Notes: generated by a model from the sequence alone, not told the origin. DNA of 64,000 nt from Pycnopodia helianthoides (GCA_032158295.1 CM063255.1:4307501-4371500), one strand, 5' to 3'. Shown: positions 1-11,335, counted from the stretch's first letter. Translations and numbers: made by a program.

Positions 1-84
1 TCGTGCAAGTCTTGCGCGTATTCAAACATTTGGGGTTTTTCCAACTTTTAATTGATTGCCTTCTCACCATAGATGGATTGCACA

Positions 85-159
85 TGACGTCATTGACCAC
101 CATCTTTGATGACGTCATTGAGCACCATCTTTGATGACGTCGGTGACCACCATCTTTGA
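85..159. repeat. Three 25-bp tandem units carrying CRE sites
   Basis: Three consecutive 25-bp units, each starting TGACGTCA or TGACGTCG and ending CCATCTTTGA. The first two hold a full palindromic CRE/ATF site and the third a half-changed one (TGACGTCG). Each unit also carries a CACCATCTTTG segment. This may be a small cis-regulatory cluster or a chance minisatellite. No gene start is recognisable within the next kilobase. Confidence 0.75.
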
Positions 160-616
160 ATAAGAGCAATAGAAACGCGCACGCGTGTACGCGCTGCGCT
201 CAACCCTCAGCAAATGGTAGGCCTTTCACGCATGTAAGTTTCACCAACGATGGCGGCCAATGCATGGAGTGCGGGAGGTCTGCCATGATGTAGTACTATA
301 GCCTATGCACTGTGAACGTACATGATAGGTGAGCCGCGTAGGGCCATTTTTAATTGTACGACTGGCAATCCAGCGACCGTTTCGTAGCACCTTCGGGCAG
401 GTTCTAACGTGTGAGCGTAAACGATTTCTCAAAGCACTAAGATTCATCTTAAGATGGGTTGCCAGTATTACCATAGTGATTTGCTTAGCATCTAAGATTG
501 ATTTGCACTTAAGATCATTATTTACTCTTTGTGAAATCGGCCCCTGCTGGTTTAAGTTCTCAAGCGTGACAATCAATACAATAGTGACGTCATCTGAGAA
601 GTGTCCATTCTGATGT
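160..616. other. Non-coding stretch, no recognised feature
   Basis: Unique-looking sequence. Short open frames exist on both strands, but none has a recognisable domain or splice context. A CRE-like TGACGTCAT lies near 585. Confidence 0.5.
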
Positions 617-775
617 TTGTTGGGTGTATGTGGGTTTGTGTTTGTTTGTTGTTTGGGTGTTTGTTTTTGTTTGTTTGTTTGTTTGTTGGGGTTTGTTTGT
701 TGTTTGTTTGTTTGTTTGTTTGTTTTTGTTTGTTGTTTGTTTGTTTGTTTGTTTGTTTGTTTGTTTGTTTTGTTT
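617..775. repeat. GTTT/GTTTTT microsatellite
   Basis: About 160 bp of GTTT units with interspersed GTTG and GTTTTT. Long open frames on both strands here (Asn/Lys/Gln/Thr-rich on minus, Cys/Leu/Phe/Val-rich on plus) are products of the repeat and not genes. Confidence 0.9.
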
Positions 776-935
776 GAAGAAATACATTCGAATGATGAAA
801 TAGTGACTGTCGGTAAAATTACACACAAACGTATGTCAGCTTTGGAGCCGGAAGTGTAGCTTAAGCGTTGGGTGTCAGCAGATACGCACGCTCGTGACGT
901 AATTACTTACCAACAGGGGTGACAATTTGCTCAGA

Positions 936-1308
936 CTTGCACCTGAACGGCAACACAAAACTTCAAAGGAAGCAATAACGAGGTAGCTTAACCGCTGCAA
1001 TTGACCCAATTTAACAGACGTCATCATCTGTTCGACCCCCTCACAATGTTTTATTTTTATTTTATTTGGGGGGGGGGGTGGGGGTTGTATTATTATTTTT
1101 CTATGGCTCAAATTATGGCAAGCGGTTATAAAAGCCTCATTGCCTAAAATACACACTACACATTGTTATAGCACGGAGGCGTTGACTCCCATAATAGCAA
1201 AACCAAGATTACCATGATGATGACGTCTGTTAAATTGGGTCAATTGCAGCGGTTAAGCTACCTCGTTATTGCTTCCTTTGAAGTTTTGTGTTGCCGTTCA
1301 GGTGCAAG
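936..1308. mobile_element. Fold-back element with 93-bp near-perfect arms
   Basis: The left arm (936-1028) and right arm (1216-1308) are reverse complements over about 93 bp with at most a few mismatches. The loop holds a T-rich and G-rich low-complexity stretch (about 1050-1090). No coding capacity. The arm identity suggests a young non-autonomous DNA element or a recent inverted duplication. The target duplication was not resolved. Confidence 0.8.
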
Positions 1309-1387
1309 CTAAAACCATTAGGCTACACATTGTGTGTTTACCCACGTCGTGAAGTTTGGGGGCACTACCGTCAATTAAAATGCCCTT

Positions 1388-1575
1388 TGTCATTTCATAG
1401 AGCTGCTTAAGCACAAAAAGTAGCTAAGCACAACAAATTATGCTTACCAGAATAAGGTTACCAGCCAAAATACCATATCACATGTACAACCTGTCACTGG
1501 TACCTGCTCATTTTTGCTGAGCAGCAAAGTTTTAAGCAATATTTTCTGCTGAAGCAGCTCTATATGAAATTGGGA
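1388..1575. mobile_element. Family E element (GGCCCAATTTCATAG ends)
   Basis: About 185-bp repeat bounded by inverted copies of CATTTCATAGAGCTGCTTAA and its complement, with internal AGCTAAGCACAACAAATTA and GGTTACCAGCC blocks. The left end is degraded relative to other copies. Confidence 0.75.
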
Positions 1576-1750
1576 CGTGTTAGAGTCAAGAATCATCTTA
1601 TAAAAATATTCCCTTATGTCATTTCATTTTTTTTGTTTTATGCAGATTTTTTTAACAGTTCCAGAAACTGTCTCAGAGAGTCGTTACGTTGCAAAGCGTT
1701 TCATGTCGGTAAGTCTTTGCCTCACACACACGCGTATCTGCTCCAAAGCT

Positions 1751-1932
1751 GGGCCCAATTTCATAGAGCTGCTTAAACACAAAATATTGCTTATATTCAG
1801 CTATAAAGCAGAAATGAGCAGGATACCAGTCACAAATTGTACTTGTGACACGGGTAGTAACCTTATTATGGCCAGAATAATTGTGTTGTGCTTAGTTCCT
1901 TGTTGTGCTTATCATCTCTATGAAATTGGGCC
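1751..1932. mobile_element. Family E element
   Basis: Complete copy with GGGCCCAATTTCATAGAGCT on the left and its complement on the right, starting 175 bp after the previous copy. Non-coding. Confidence 0.8.
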
Positions 1933-1939
1933 TTGGATA

Positions 1940-3210
1940 TGTTTGTGAGTAATTTTACAAAAACTCACTCATTTCGTTGTTCAAAAACATTTCTTATGCC
2001 CGAAACTTTTTTGTGAAGACCTCGAGTCTGTAGAAGCCACTAATAAAACTTTTCTGGCATAAGTCATTTAAAAAAATTTAAAAAAAAAACTTAATGGGCT
2101 TCTGGTAATCAGTGGAGCCATTTTGTGTGAAGTGGGCGTGGTTTACTGTGGAATTGTGTCACAATTACAACCAGGATAACTAGGCGCGTTATATGCGTGT
2201 GGCCAACACGCACTTTGATGACGATATACACACGTACTCATGACGTAACGAGCACGTTACACGCACGCGTTAAGAGTTGCTTAACCTCCCTATTATGGTA
2301 TTGATCAACTCACAGAAAGCGGCTACGCTGTTTCATTTTAAATGAAATAAAATGCCAACCGCATATTATAAACAAGATAACAACGATAATATTACAGTCT
2401 TAATCATACCGTCATGTCCTCCAACGGTCAGCCATTTTCCAGCTCCAAATACGTGTACGTGAACGTGCAAGTATCACGTCTCGTGTATGTTTCAACCTTA
2501 CACGGGCTCATTCACACAAATGGGACAAGTCGCCCGGTCCCGCGGAACGTTCCACAGGACCGTTCCTACACGAGAGAATATTACGGGTTGGCATTTTAAA
2601 ACGATCCAACGGAACGCTCCGGTGGTCCTACGGACCGGTCCATGTACGCCCGCGGGAATACTCTACCGTCCCAAAAAGAACGTTCCTACCGTTCCGACTT
2701 TTGAGACGTTCCCTTAGAAAAACGTTCAAAGCCTCTAAAATTCGGAGATGACATTAACAAGTTTTCAATACCAAGTGGATGTTTTTTTTTTTTAATAAAC
2801 CAATATACTAGATTATTTACACAGTAGGTCAACTTATTTTTTGTTTACTTTATTATTGTCACGGCCCGGGTGTAGATAAAGAACACCCCGTTTTATTTTG
2901 GTACATTTCTACTTCACAATTCTCTTAGAACTTCAAAAAAATTTCAAACATTTTTGTTGTCGTGAAGATCTCTTTATCATTTACATTTACGAAGCGCCCG
3001 CTACGTTTTAACTTAATGCACTTCCCGCTTAAATTCTAAAATTGGCCGAACTCTCAAAATCACTCTTTTCACCGATTTACAGATTCAAATAGAGAAACCC
3101 TTTAGATAATTCCGAAACCAGTTTCCTCTAGCTTAATATTACTAGTGACTCAACATTATCCCCATGGTCACATTATTAAAACAATCTTTGGTTGACCAAA
3201 GGAAAAATTG
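1940..3210. other. Gene-free stretch with GAACGTTC-rich segment
   Basis: No gene recognised. From 2530 to 2715 the motif GAACGTTCC or close variants recurs (near 2545, 2562, 2671, 2704), which resembles inverted heat-shock-element half sites. An open frame over this part has no recognisable domain. The remainder is AT-rich. Confidence 0.4.
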
Positions 3211-3214
3211 AAGA

Positions 3215-3405
3215 GAGTGGGAGTTGAACCGGCGACCTCCGGATTAACTATTCTGTCACTATCTTTGTTCGAGGTTCCACTTCGAAGCACACCCGAACAA
3301 AAGTGAGACTGCCAACTTAGGGGTAGATACCTCAGTTGATATAGCACCGGCGTGTGTTGTTAATCCGGAGGTCGCAGGTTCCCACCCCGCTCTCGTAAAT
3401 TTGTA
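3215..3405. mobile_element. Inverted tRNA-like dimer, degenerate copy
   Basis: A minus-oriented tRNA-like arm (about 3215-3245) and a plus-oriented one (about 3335-3400, AATCCGGAGGTCGCAGGTTC) flank a spacer with the TATCTTTGTTCG block seen in other copies. Diverged from the better-preserved members at 20118, 42355 and 61630. Confidence 0.6.
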
Positions 3406-3723
3406 TCCGTTTAACACCAAAATATATATTTGAGAGACTATAGAAACTCGAAGCACTTGCGGGCATAGAGACCGATGACATGGTCATGCACTGGTTTTAC
3501 CACACAAATGTTTTACATTCCTGTGGAGACATCTTTTGTTCTTTCCTTCGTCTCTGTACTTAAAACATCATACACCATATACTTTGTACACGACATTCCT
3601 TGTGGAGCACCCCAGTCTTTAGAATTTCCCTATGGAGACCCTTTGTATTCCCTTTTCTGTTTTGTCCTCGGTCTCCATAAGGTACTAAATAATATTAAAA
3701 ACACCTAGATCTGACTTTTAACC

Positions 3724-4310
3724 ACACCATGCGTTTCTGTTTGACCATACATTGTGCACTCTGTCCATTAACGAAACACCATGACGTCACTCATTGTATA
3801 TAAGGAGTGACGCACTCTGGAATCGCTTTATACCGTTCTCCTAGTCCAATTTCACATAGTCTTTCCCGTTCTAAGTGCTATACCAAGAGATACAGTGCGT
3901 TTTTGCTTGGTGAACTCGTATTATTTTCCTCTTATACAAATTTTACTTGAAGCCTTTAATGTGTGTTATTCAAGATTTGCGGGACAGAGTTTAGAGGTTC
4001 CATAATGCGCAGTGTAGAAAAATTCGTAGACTTGTGGACAAGTCGTCTGAATGTTTGTTGCGGCTCCCACGTGACCGTTCTCCCGTGAGACTTCTGCTCT
4101 GCTCTCGTTACCCTGACAAATATTTAACGACTTGTTCACAATTCTAAAAGAATCGAAGTTTGTTTGCGAAAAGTGTAAACAAGATGGTGGTCCAGATAAA
4201 CCATAAACCACACTGTCTAACGCGTACTTGTTGTCTTAACATGCCAATGTTACCGGTATGGTTGTTGGTTCTAAATGAGTAGGCATATTCCATTAAAACA
4301 CAAACGAAAC
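3724..4310. other. Downstream flank of the GPCR gene
   Basis: No coding feature recognised. It holds a CRE plus TATA pair (annotated separately). It lies 3' of the minus-strand receptor and would hold its 3' untranslated region, but I see no unambiguous polyadenylation signal. Confidence 0.4.
3782..3804 (+). promoter_or_regulatory. CRE plus TATA box, possible core promoter
   Basis: TGACGTCA at 3782-3789 is followed 7 bp later by TATATAAG at 3797-3804, a classical CRE/TATA arrangement reading to the right. A start site would be expected near 3830. No convincing plus-strand coding exon follows before the GPCR on the opposite strand, so this could be a non-coding promoter, an antisense promoter or chance. 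Confidence 0.4.
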
Positions 4311-4521
4311 AATGAGAGCCTCTGTGACGCTAGGTGGCAGCAAATACACAGCGTGGATTGTCATCTATTACGTTGTTATGAGCATGCGTACATTTGTTTT
4401 ATGTCATAAGTCCGCTGCTACCTTGCGACCCCAACAAATGTTACATGAAATGACAAAGGACGCGTCAACGCGCATGTATGTGGTTTTTGTTTGTGTTTTG
4501 TTTTTGTTTTTTTGTTTTTTA

Positions 4522-5556
4522 TCATGTCATGGTATCTGCATCGTGATGATTAACAGAGGTTTTGTTACTACTCGCACCAAATAAAGAGTTTATTCTTGGG
4601 CGTGGCATGTCCAACGAAACAACAGAAATGGCCGGTGAGGGCCCCACAGTGCCCGGTGGAACTCGAGACAGTTTCCTCCGCACCATCGCAACGAAGTAGT
4701 TCCGCAGTTTCCTATGGTGGAATATGTAGAGGAATGGATTAATGGCCGCGTTGGCGTAGAAGACGATTTTGTACGCAATCGTCAGTTCGAACTCGTAGGT
4801 AGGGGAGTAGCGCAGCACCACCAAGATGGCAATGGTGGCCATCCATGAAATGAGCGAGTAGGCTGTGATGACGAAGAGCACAGCCGCGATGCGGACTTCC
4901 TGTTTCATCAGGCTCGGTAGGGGGAGGTCAGGGTTCAGACAGCTTGCCCTCCGTATGTCGTGTATGGCCTTGGCGTGACGTCTCGCTATGAAGAAGATGT
5001 CCGCGTACATCAACAGCATGACCGGGATCGGTATGAAGAAATTGCACAGCAGGAAATAGCCGTAGGGCACTCCTACGAGCGACGCCATGTTACAACTCGA
5101 CGTCGTGTTCATAGTGCCCATGGGGGGTTCATCGTCCACCTCATCGGGGATGATTATCAGCAAGCTCACACCGGCTGCGTAGAGCCACACACATGCTATA
5201 GCTGTCAAAACACGGCGTCCCGTCACCAGCATGACGTAGCGCAACGGCCGACTTATGACTAAATAGCGATCCACCGTCACGAGGAGGAGACTAACCACGG
5301 ACGCGAGAGCCGCCATGACGGCAAGTACGTTGATGGTTACGCAAAGCGCGTCCGCAGTGGTCGCCTCTACGGCGCTGTGGTAGCTCTGCAGCGGCATGAT
5401 TAACAGGGCTGTTAAGAGATCAACAGCGGCAAGACTGAGGACGAAATAATTGATGTTGTCCCGCAGTTCTTGTTTGGAAATGACGAGGCCGCAGAGAAGG
5501 AGGTTGCCGAAGATGGCAACTACACCGATCAAGACTAACAACCCACGGCGAACCAT
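4522..5556 (-). CDS. Class A GPCR, adenosine-receptor-like orphan
   Basis: A 344-residue rhodopsin-family receptor in one exon. Visible landmarks: GN18 in helix 1, SLAAVD46 in helix 2, C72 at the top of helix 3, DRY at 96-98, W124 in helix 4, loop-2 cysteine C155 with an N-glycosylation site at N150, prolines 176/178 in helix 5, SW238MA in helix 6, NPFLY at 273-277 and a basic helix 8. The NYFVLSLA and PLRYVMLVTGRR segments resemble adenosine receptors. The histidine and asparagine these use to hold adenosine (6.52, 6.55) read as Ile and Leu, 7.43 reads as Tyr, and the helix-6 proline is Ala. The ligand is therefore unknown. The extracellular N-terminus is only a few residues. A good acceptor (pyrimidine tract then AG, complement of 5599-5610) lies in phase just upstream, so an earlier exon may supply the true N-terminus, with this exon reaching 5598. 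Confidence 0.9.
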   Translation of the reverse strand: MVRRGLLVLIGVVAIFGNLLLCGLVISKQELRDNINYFVLSLAAVDLLTALLIMPLQSYHSAVEATTADALCVTINVLAVMAALASVVSLLLVTVDRYLVISRPLRYVMLVTGRRVLTAIACVWLYAAGVSLLIIIPDEVDDEPPMGTMNTTSSCNMASLVGVPYGYFLLCNFFIPIPVMLLMYADIFFIARRHAKAIHDIRRASCLNPDLPLPSLMKQEVRIAAVLFVITAYSLISWMATIAILVVLRYSPTYEFELTIAYKIVFYANAAINPFLYIFHHRKLRNYFVAMVRRKLSRVPPGTVGPSPAISVVSLDMPRPRINSLFGASSNKTSVNHHDADTMT

Positions 5557-5599
5557 CCTCCAATTGAAATGCTCATTGTTCAGAACTCCATAGGTTTTC

Positions 5600-8080
5600 T
5601 AAGGGAGAGGTTGTACATTGAAAACCATAAAACTCATGCCTCTTGTGTCTTAAAATATCCTATAAAGTTAGTTGAGAAGAGGTCAAATTTGAGTAAATTT
5701 TCGGGGAGGTTTTTGTCGCAAGAAACATTAGTATTCTTTAGATATCTGTGGGTTGTTTTTTTTGTTTGTTTTTAATCATCCTCAGTCTCCAATATCTTCC
5801 AACTGCACATTATAATAACCACCATCGGTCACTGACAGGTTTTACACCAAAACCCGAATCTACATACGCATTGTTATCTACACACGATGCAAAAAAAAAG
5901 AAATTTTTTGTGGACACATGTTTTATGGCCAAAGTCATGACAGTCGTTTACACAGTCGAAGTTAAACACGATACGTGAGGAAGATCAACGGGACAGCGCA
6001 CTGAAGTGTCTTCGAGATTTATTAGAAGAACCAAAGTCACTTCGTCATCGCGGCTGGAAATCTCATCTGCGACGAAGCTATCTCGTCTCCGTGCAATGCA
6101 CAAACACACGGTAGCTAGGCAGACGATTATCTTTCAGAGGTTTCCCGCCTTTTGAAGATGCTGTTCATTTTTTTTTTTTCCCGTGGTGTGTGACCGATGC
6201 TTTGGTGAAGTGGCACTCCATCGGTTTGTTAGTTTTGTACAAGAGTTGATGGTCGGCTCTTGGGTTTTCTGGAACTTTGGAGGATTGCAAATGAAGTCTT
6301 TTCGTCTGGGAAGGAAGCGACTTGAGAAGGAGCGATTAAAGAAGACTCGATAAACTAGGTTCTTGGGAGCCGTTTCAAGTCGACAGTCAATGAGACGTTA
6401 AGGGTTATTGATGAAGTTCGACAAACACTGAATTATTCAGTTATTCTCTCGCACGTCATTATGAATAATGGAGACATGTCGTGCTCTTATTGGCCAGTTG
6501 CGGAAGGGATCCCAATGAACGATCTCGGTTTAGTCCAATCTAAACATGATTTGAATTTACAGTGCTGTAGAAATAATGTTGCAACTTGAAAATGGCCGAA
6601 ACTGTTCACCAGATGACGATTTTTTTCCAAGTATTCGTTGCTAGGTCTTTGTTCAACTGGAACCATCCTGCAGAGCGAAAAAAAAAAGTGAAATAAAAAT
6701 TAACGCCAAAGAAACGGTGTTTTCTGGTCAACGTTTTCTGTTCTGCTCAATAAAACCCTGAAAAGCTCTGCGGGAGTACAGCGAGCAATCAAGTTAGAAT
6801 GACCCTCATTTAAGTTCAAGAGGTATTAACCTAATTCAGAAGTTACTGTAGTCCCGAAACCCAGTTTTCTTCTTTGTTCTTTTTGATATCAGGCCGATCC
6901 TAATCAACTAACTATTTGTCATCTCATAAATTTGGCAATTTCTGCCTTGTCCCATGTCATTATAAATCGTCATTTGTTTGAAATTACCACTTCACATTCC
7001 TCTGCAAGTTATTCAGTGTTCTATTTATTTTATGTTTCCAGAATAGACTTGAATACTGAATAGTCCTTCGATTTTGATATAAATAGTTGAAAATGTTTAT
7101 TGAATTTTTGAAAGCTTATTGGTTATTTTGCATAATCTTGCTTTTTTTGTACGTGGAATTTGAGAAGAGCAAATTTTTTTTTTTTTTTTTTTCTTCTTCT
7201 TCTTCCTCTCTGTCCCCCTTTTTCTCCTTCTTCCCTCTCTTGTCTTCTTCTTCTCAATTGCAACTAAGGCAATTTAGTCTTTTTTTCCATAAACTCACAG
7301 CAGGGGAATCAATTTTTTAAATAAAATTTTCAATTTTTCTAAGTCTATTTTTTTAGCATTTGAGAAAGACTCAAAATGGAACAAAAACTTGAAGCCATTA
7401 TTTCATTTTGCTTAAAATTTTGCTCGCAATTTTGTGGCTCTAAGTGGTCAAGATGTGAGTATTAAATTTAAAAAAAAAAAATCATTAAATTGTAAACTTT
7501 CATTTCTTGAAAGTGCATTGTTGTTGTTATTGTTAAATACATGTTGTTGTTTTTTTATGTATTATACAGTATTGGCTGACAAGATAGTCTTAGACGGAGT
7601 TTTGTGTGATCAACCATAATATACATGAAATAACAAACCTGTGAAAATTTGGGCTTAATCAATTGTGTGAGTCAGGCAGATAAAGTAAAAACCGTGCACA
7701 ATTTTCAGCATTTAAACACATTGTCCGTAATTATGAACTTCATAATCAGTAAGCTTTCAAACTAAAATTAAACAACGATGTTTCATCCTCACCAATTCTA
7801 TAATAATATTAATACATTTAATCATTCACCGAGATTTGAATCAGTAGATTGGCAGCGATGTAAGTTTGGTCTCATAATACTAATTTATTGTTTATTATTA
7901 TAATTGGCTTTCGATCCAGCACTACTGTACTTCAGACTAAAACAGTTATCAGTAAGCCTAACAGTCCTAATACAAGTTTGACATCGAGTCAACATTTAAA
8001 AATAAATAAAAAATACCGCCATCAAAAACGTTGATACAAAATAAAATACAACAAGCAAATACAATTAATACAAAATACTC
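5600..8080. other. AT-rich gene-free stretch upstream of the GPCR
   Basis: About 2.5 kb of AT-rich sequence. It contains a T/C-rich tract (7168-7240), short A and T runs, and a degenerate relative of the TTAA elements near 7610-7790 (AACAAACCTGTGAAAATTTG). No coding exon recognised. It should include the receptor's promoter or 5' intron. Confidence 0.45.
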
Positions 8081-8200
8081 ACAGTGTTTCTACATTTTGT
8101 GAACTCGCAGCTCACTCTCGCAACTCTCGTTTGTCGCGTGAATTCATCACATCAAAATTGTAAAAAGGTAAAGTCGTGGCATGGACGTCCGCCGGAGGTC

Positions 8201-8225
8201 CGTGTGTGTGTGTGTGTGTGTGTGT
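8201..8225. repeat. GT microsatellite
   Basis: About 12 GT units. Confidence 0.85.
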
Positions 8226-8800
8226 CAGGAGTTTTTACAGCGAGTCGTGTTTTGAAATCCCGCTCTGTCGAAATAAAGCTTGGCTATTAAATTCCGGTTT
8301 GATGACCGTTGTCCCCCGGACTGAAGTCCGTTGCGCTACTGCTAAAAGGGCCCCACACAAAGATAGATTGCGAATGATACATATAGTTTTCCCGTTTGTT
8401 TTCCTTTTTCTTTTTTTTCTTTTTTTTTCTTCTTCATTTTTGCCCGTATTATTCACCGATAGATTATATTTCAAACAGAGATAACACAAGTGTGAAATTT
8501 GTTAAACATTATCTAACCCGTAATTGTCGGAGAGCTTGATACAAATTTTTGTTTGTCTTGGATCGGTATTTTATTTCCCAGATAAATTCAACTTTAAAAA
8601 TGGCGAGTTTCAAAACTGTTGTTAAACATTGTCCGTACGATAATTGACGATGCAGTTTTTTGTGTTTTTTTGGCTATAATTCTTCTGTTTCTCCAGTTAG
8701 TGGTAACTTATGTTGACATTGATTCTCCATACTAATACTGGACGGGTGTAAAGTCCTTTATGGAATGGAAAGGAAGAAGAAAAACAATTCCAAATACTTG

Positions 8801-9194
8801 TTAAAGGAACATTACAGAATTGGTAAGAAAAAAACTTGTAAAATATACTTTTTGATCACAGATTTACATAAAACTTACACTTTCAAATGATGATGATAGT
8901 AGAAAACATCCCTTGAAATATTTCCGTCTGAAATGCCATATTTGATGAGAAATGAATAAACTAATTTTCCGATTGGAGTTTATCGCTCAGTGAGCGTTTT
9001 ATTTATATGTTGAATCTATATGATTTCATGCAAATGTGTAATCGGTTTTTCACCATTTTCTCGTGACCCAGATGGCAGATCGATCTCAAACTTCTACAGG
9101 TTTGTCAGTTTATGTATATGGTGGATTACATAAAGTGCTTACACTGCCAGCAACTGTTTTGTTAGCAAAAACCAATTATGTAATGTTCCTTTAA
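8801..9194 (-). mobile_element. Family A TTAA element
   Basis: About 394 bp, bounded by TTAAAGGAACATTACAGAAT and the complement of that end. Contains the family's conserved blocks (CGCTCAGTGAGCG palindrome, ATGATGATGATAGTAG, TTTTCTCGTGACCCAGATGG, ACAGGTTTGTCAG). Non-coding. TTAA at both ends suggests piggyBac-type mobilisation in trans. Confidence 0.9.
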
Positions 9195-9204
9195 AGGTAT
9201 TATA

Positions 9205-9400
9205 ATTTGGATTGGTAGAGCTGACACCGTTGCAGACAATGTTCAGTGTTTTGTGTGATCAACCACGTTGAAAATAATAAACTTGTGAAAATTTGGGTTT
9301 AATCTGTTTTGTGTCATGAGAAAAAAAAATATTCAAAAACATGCACATATTTCAGCATGTTAACTCACTGTCCATAATTTGTTCGTTGTGGTTGGTTTTA
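9205..9400. mobile_element. Diverged relative of the TTAA elements
   Basis: Starts directly after the preceding element and shares TTTTGTGTGATCAACCA and AAACTTGTGAAAATTTGGGT with the segment at 7600-7790. Ends cannot be placed. Confidence 0.4.
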
Positions 9401-9786
9401 TATTTCTATTTTTCAGTTTTTCAGATACAGTTTTCTTGAGTATAACTTCATTTCAGTGGGAACTTTTCACAGAAAAAAATGTTTCTAGTATGAACTTTCA
9501 GACTAAAATTTTACAATTGTGTTTTCAATCCTTACTAGTCCTAAAATTCCAAATTAAAATTACCAAAATAAAAACGTATTTCACGAAACAACCATTTCAA
9601 CAAATCTTTCACAACCCGGGTGTAAAAAGAACTTCCTATAGAGTGTTGACATGTGAGCATTTACTTGTGACCTTTTGTTTTGTAACTTGTACTGAGTTGG
9701 CGAAGGAAGTTGTAAAATAGATACTTATTTCAAGAATTAGTGCAATTTAAATTCTAATTAAATTATTGTGTTGAAACCTGAGTGTT

Positions 9787-9795
9787 AAAAAAAAA
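9787..9795 (-). terminator. Pol III terminator of tRNA-Leu
   Basis: Run of T on the minus strand a few bases beyond the tRNA 3' end. Confidence 0.85.
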
Positions 9796-9798
9796 TAG

Positions 9799-9881
9799 TG
9801 TCAGAAGTGGGATTCGAACCCACGCCTACAGAGTAGACTACGACCTGAACGTAGCGCCTTAGACCGCTCGGCCATCCTGAC
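9799..9881 (-). tRNA. tRNA-Leu (anticodon CAG)
   Basis: An 83-nt gene, complete cloverleaf. The acceptor stem pairs GTCAGGA with TTCTGAC and is followed by discriminator A. The A box is TGGCCGAGCGG and the B box GGTTCGAATCC. The anticodon stem CTACG/CGTAG holds loop TTCAGGT, giving anticodon CAG. A long variable arm is present, as expected for type II leucine tRNAs. A run of nine T residues follows on the transcribed strand (complement of 9787-9795), a standard Pol III terminator. No intron. This looks functional, unlike the tRNA-like repeats elsewhere in the window. Confidence 0.95.
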
Positions 9882-10151
9882 TGAATGACACATGAGGCAC
9901 ATGGGTTAATCTAGTCAAATTCAAGCGTGGTGCGGCAGCAGAGGCCGTAACTTTTAAATGTAGGCCTATGTGGTTTTATATGGTTTTTGAAGCATTGCAT
10001 GATGAGGTATCAATTATGCGGTTTGCAGTAACACCATGTCTACTTTGCTGTGTAGATTTTGTTCTTTAGAGAACTTGTCTTGCTATTTGTTCTACTACCA
10101 CGGAGTAGATTTTCGGAATTCGGGAGACTTCTCAGTTCTGAAAAGAACTGC

Positions 10152-10525
10152 TTAAAGGAACATTACAGAATTGGTTTTGCTAACAAAACAGTTGCTGGCA
10201 GTGTAAGCACTTTATGTAATCCACCATATACATAAACTGACAAACCTGTAGAAGTTTGAGATCGATCGGCCATCCGAGAAAAAAGTGAAAAACCGATTAC
10301 ACATTTGCACTATTCAACAATGAATAAAACGCTCACTGAGCGATAAACTCCAATCTGAAAATTAGTTTATTAATTTCTCATCAAATATGGCATTTCAGAC
10401 AGAAATATTTCAAGGGATGTTTTCTACTATCATCATCATTACACCTTGTAAGTTTTATGTAAATCTGTGGTCAAAAGGTATATTTTTCAAGTTTTTTTCT
10501 TACCAATTCTGTAATGTCCTTTTAA
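10152..10525 (+). mobile_element. Family A TTAA element
   Basis: About 374 bp with family A ends and core. It lacks the ATGAAATCATATAG block present in most copies, so it carries a small internal deletion. Confidence 0.9.
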
Positions 10526-10529
10526 ATAT

Positions 10530-11205
10530 ATTTGGACCCACATTGGAAGAAATACACAATTTTGACCGAAATTTTTAGGAACAATTGGGCAAAAAGTGGT
10601 TCCGGAAGACAACTTATGTCAGACTTAACTCACTCAAAAAAACATTGAAAGGCAAAACTGCTTCCAAACGTTGCCTAACTATTATTTATTTATAACATAG
10701 ACCCCCCAATTCATATATTCAATCTGCTGGTAGCCCTTATTAGCATTATCGTTTCGGCAAAAGATTGTGTTAAAAATTAATTAGAAATTATCTACAATAT
10801 CTTTGTTGAGAAAAACAGTAGGGTGAATGTCAAGGTATCCTGTTGGTCTAGTCCCCCGCCTTCTCTCCAAACATATCAAATGTCATACAACGGAAAACAT
10901 TTTTGGAGTTCGAGTAATTTTGTCATTCGTTGTAATTTATCATTAATAAGAATGCAAATTGCGTAAAAGGACCTAGCCTGAACATCTGACGTCATACTTC
11001 AAGGCTCTTGAGTAACGCCAGACACCGGCCTGACCGGATATTGCCAGATGCACCTTTGACCTTGCATTCATTTCACAAAGGAGATTCGCAGTCAATTCAC
11101 ACGTACATTGTACACTAATAGTGAATCGATCCAATGAAATCATTGGGCCTGTAAGACCAGTGCCTGTCTTTAACCAAAGAACAGGGGATTGTCCGAATTC
11201 TAACT
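10530..11205. other. Gene-free stretch
   Basis: Unique-looking AT-rich sequence. No open frame, RNA gene or repeat recognised. Confidence 0.5.
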
Positions 11206-11210
11206 AAGGC

Positions 11211-11335
11211 CGTATCCGAATTGGCGGCTGCAGCTACGGCTACGGCTGTTTCTAAGGGTATTGCTAATGGCGCACTACTTCAAATAATTCTAGCCGTAGC
11301 CGTTAATAGCTTCAGCCGCCAATTCGGACACGGCC
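11211..11335. mobile_element. Fold-back element, GGCCGTATCCGAATTGGCGG ends
   Basis: About 125 bp with arms GGCCGTATCCGAATTGGCGG and, reversed, CCGCCAATTCGGACACGGCC. Inside are paired CTACGGCTACGGCTG and AGCCGTAGCCG blocks. A second copy lies at 15461-15590. Confidence 0.75.

Noticed and set aside
241..828. Long minus-strand open frame rich in Asn, Lys, Gln and Thr
   Set aside because: More than half is translation of the GTTT microsatellite; no domain and no splice support.
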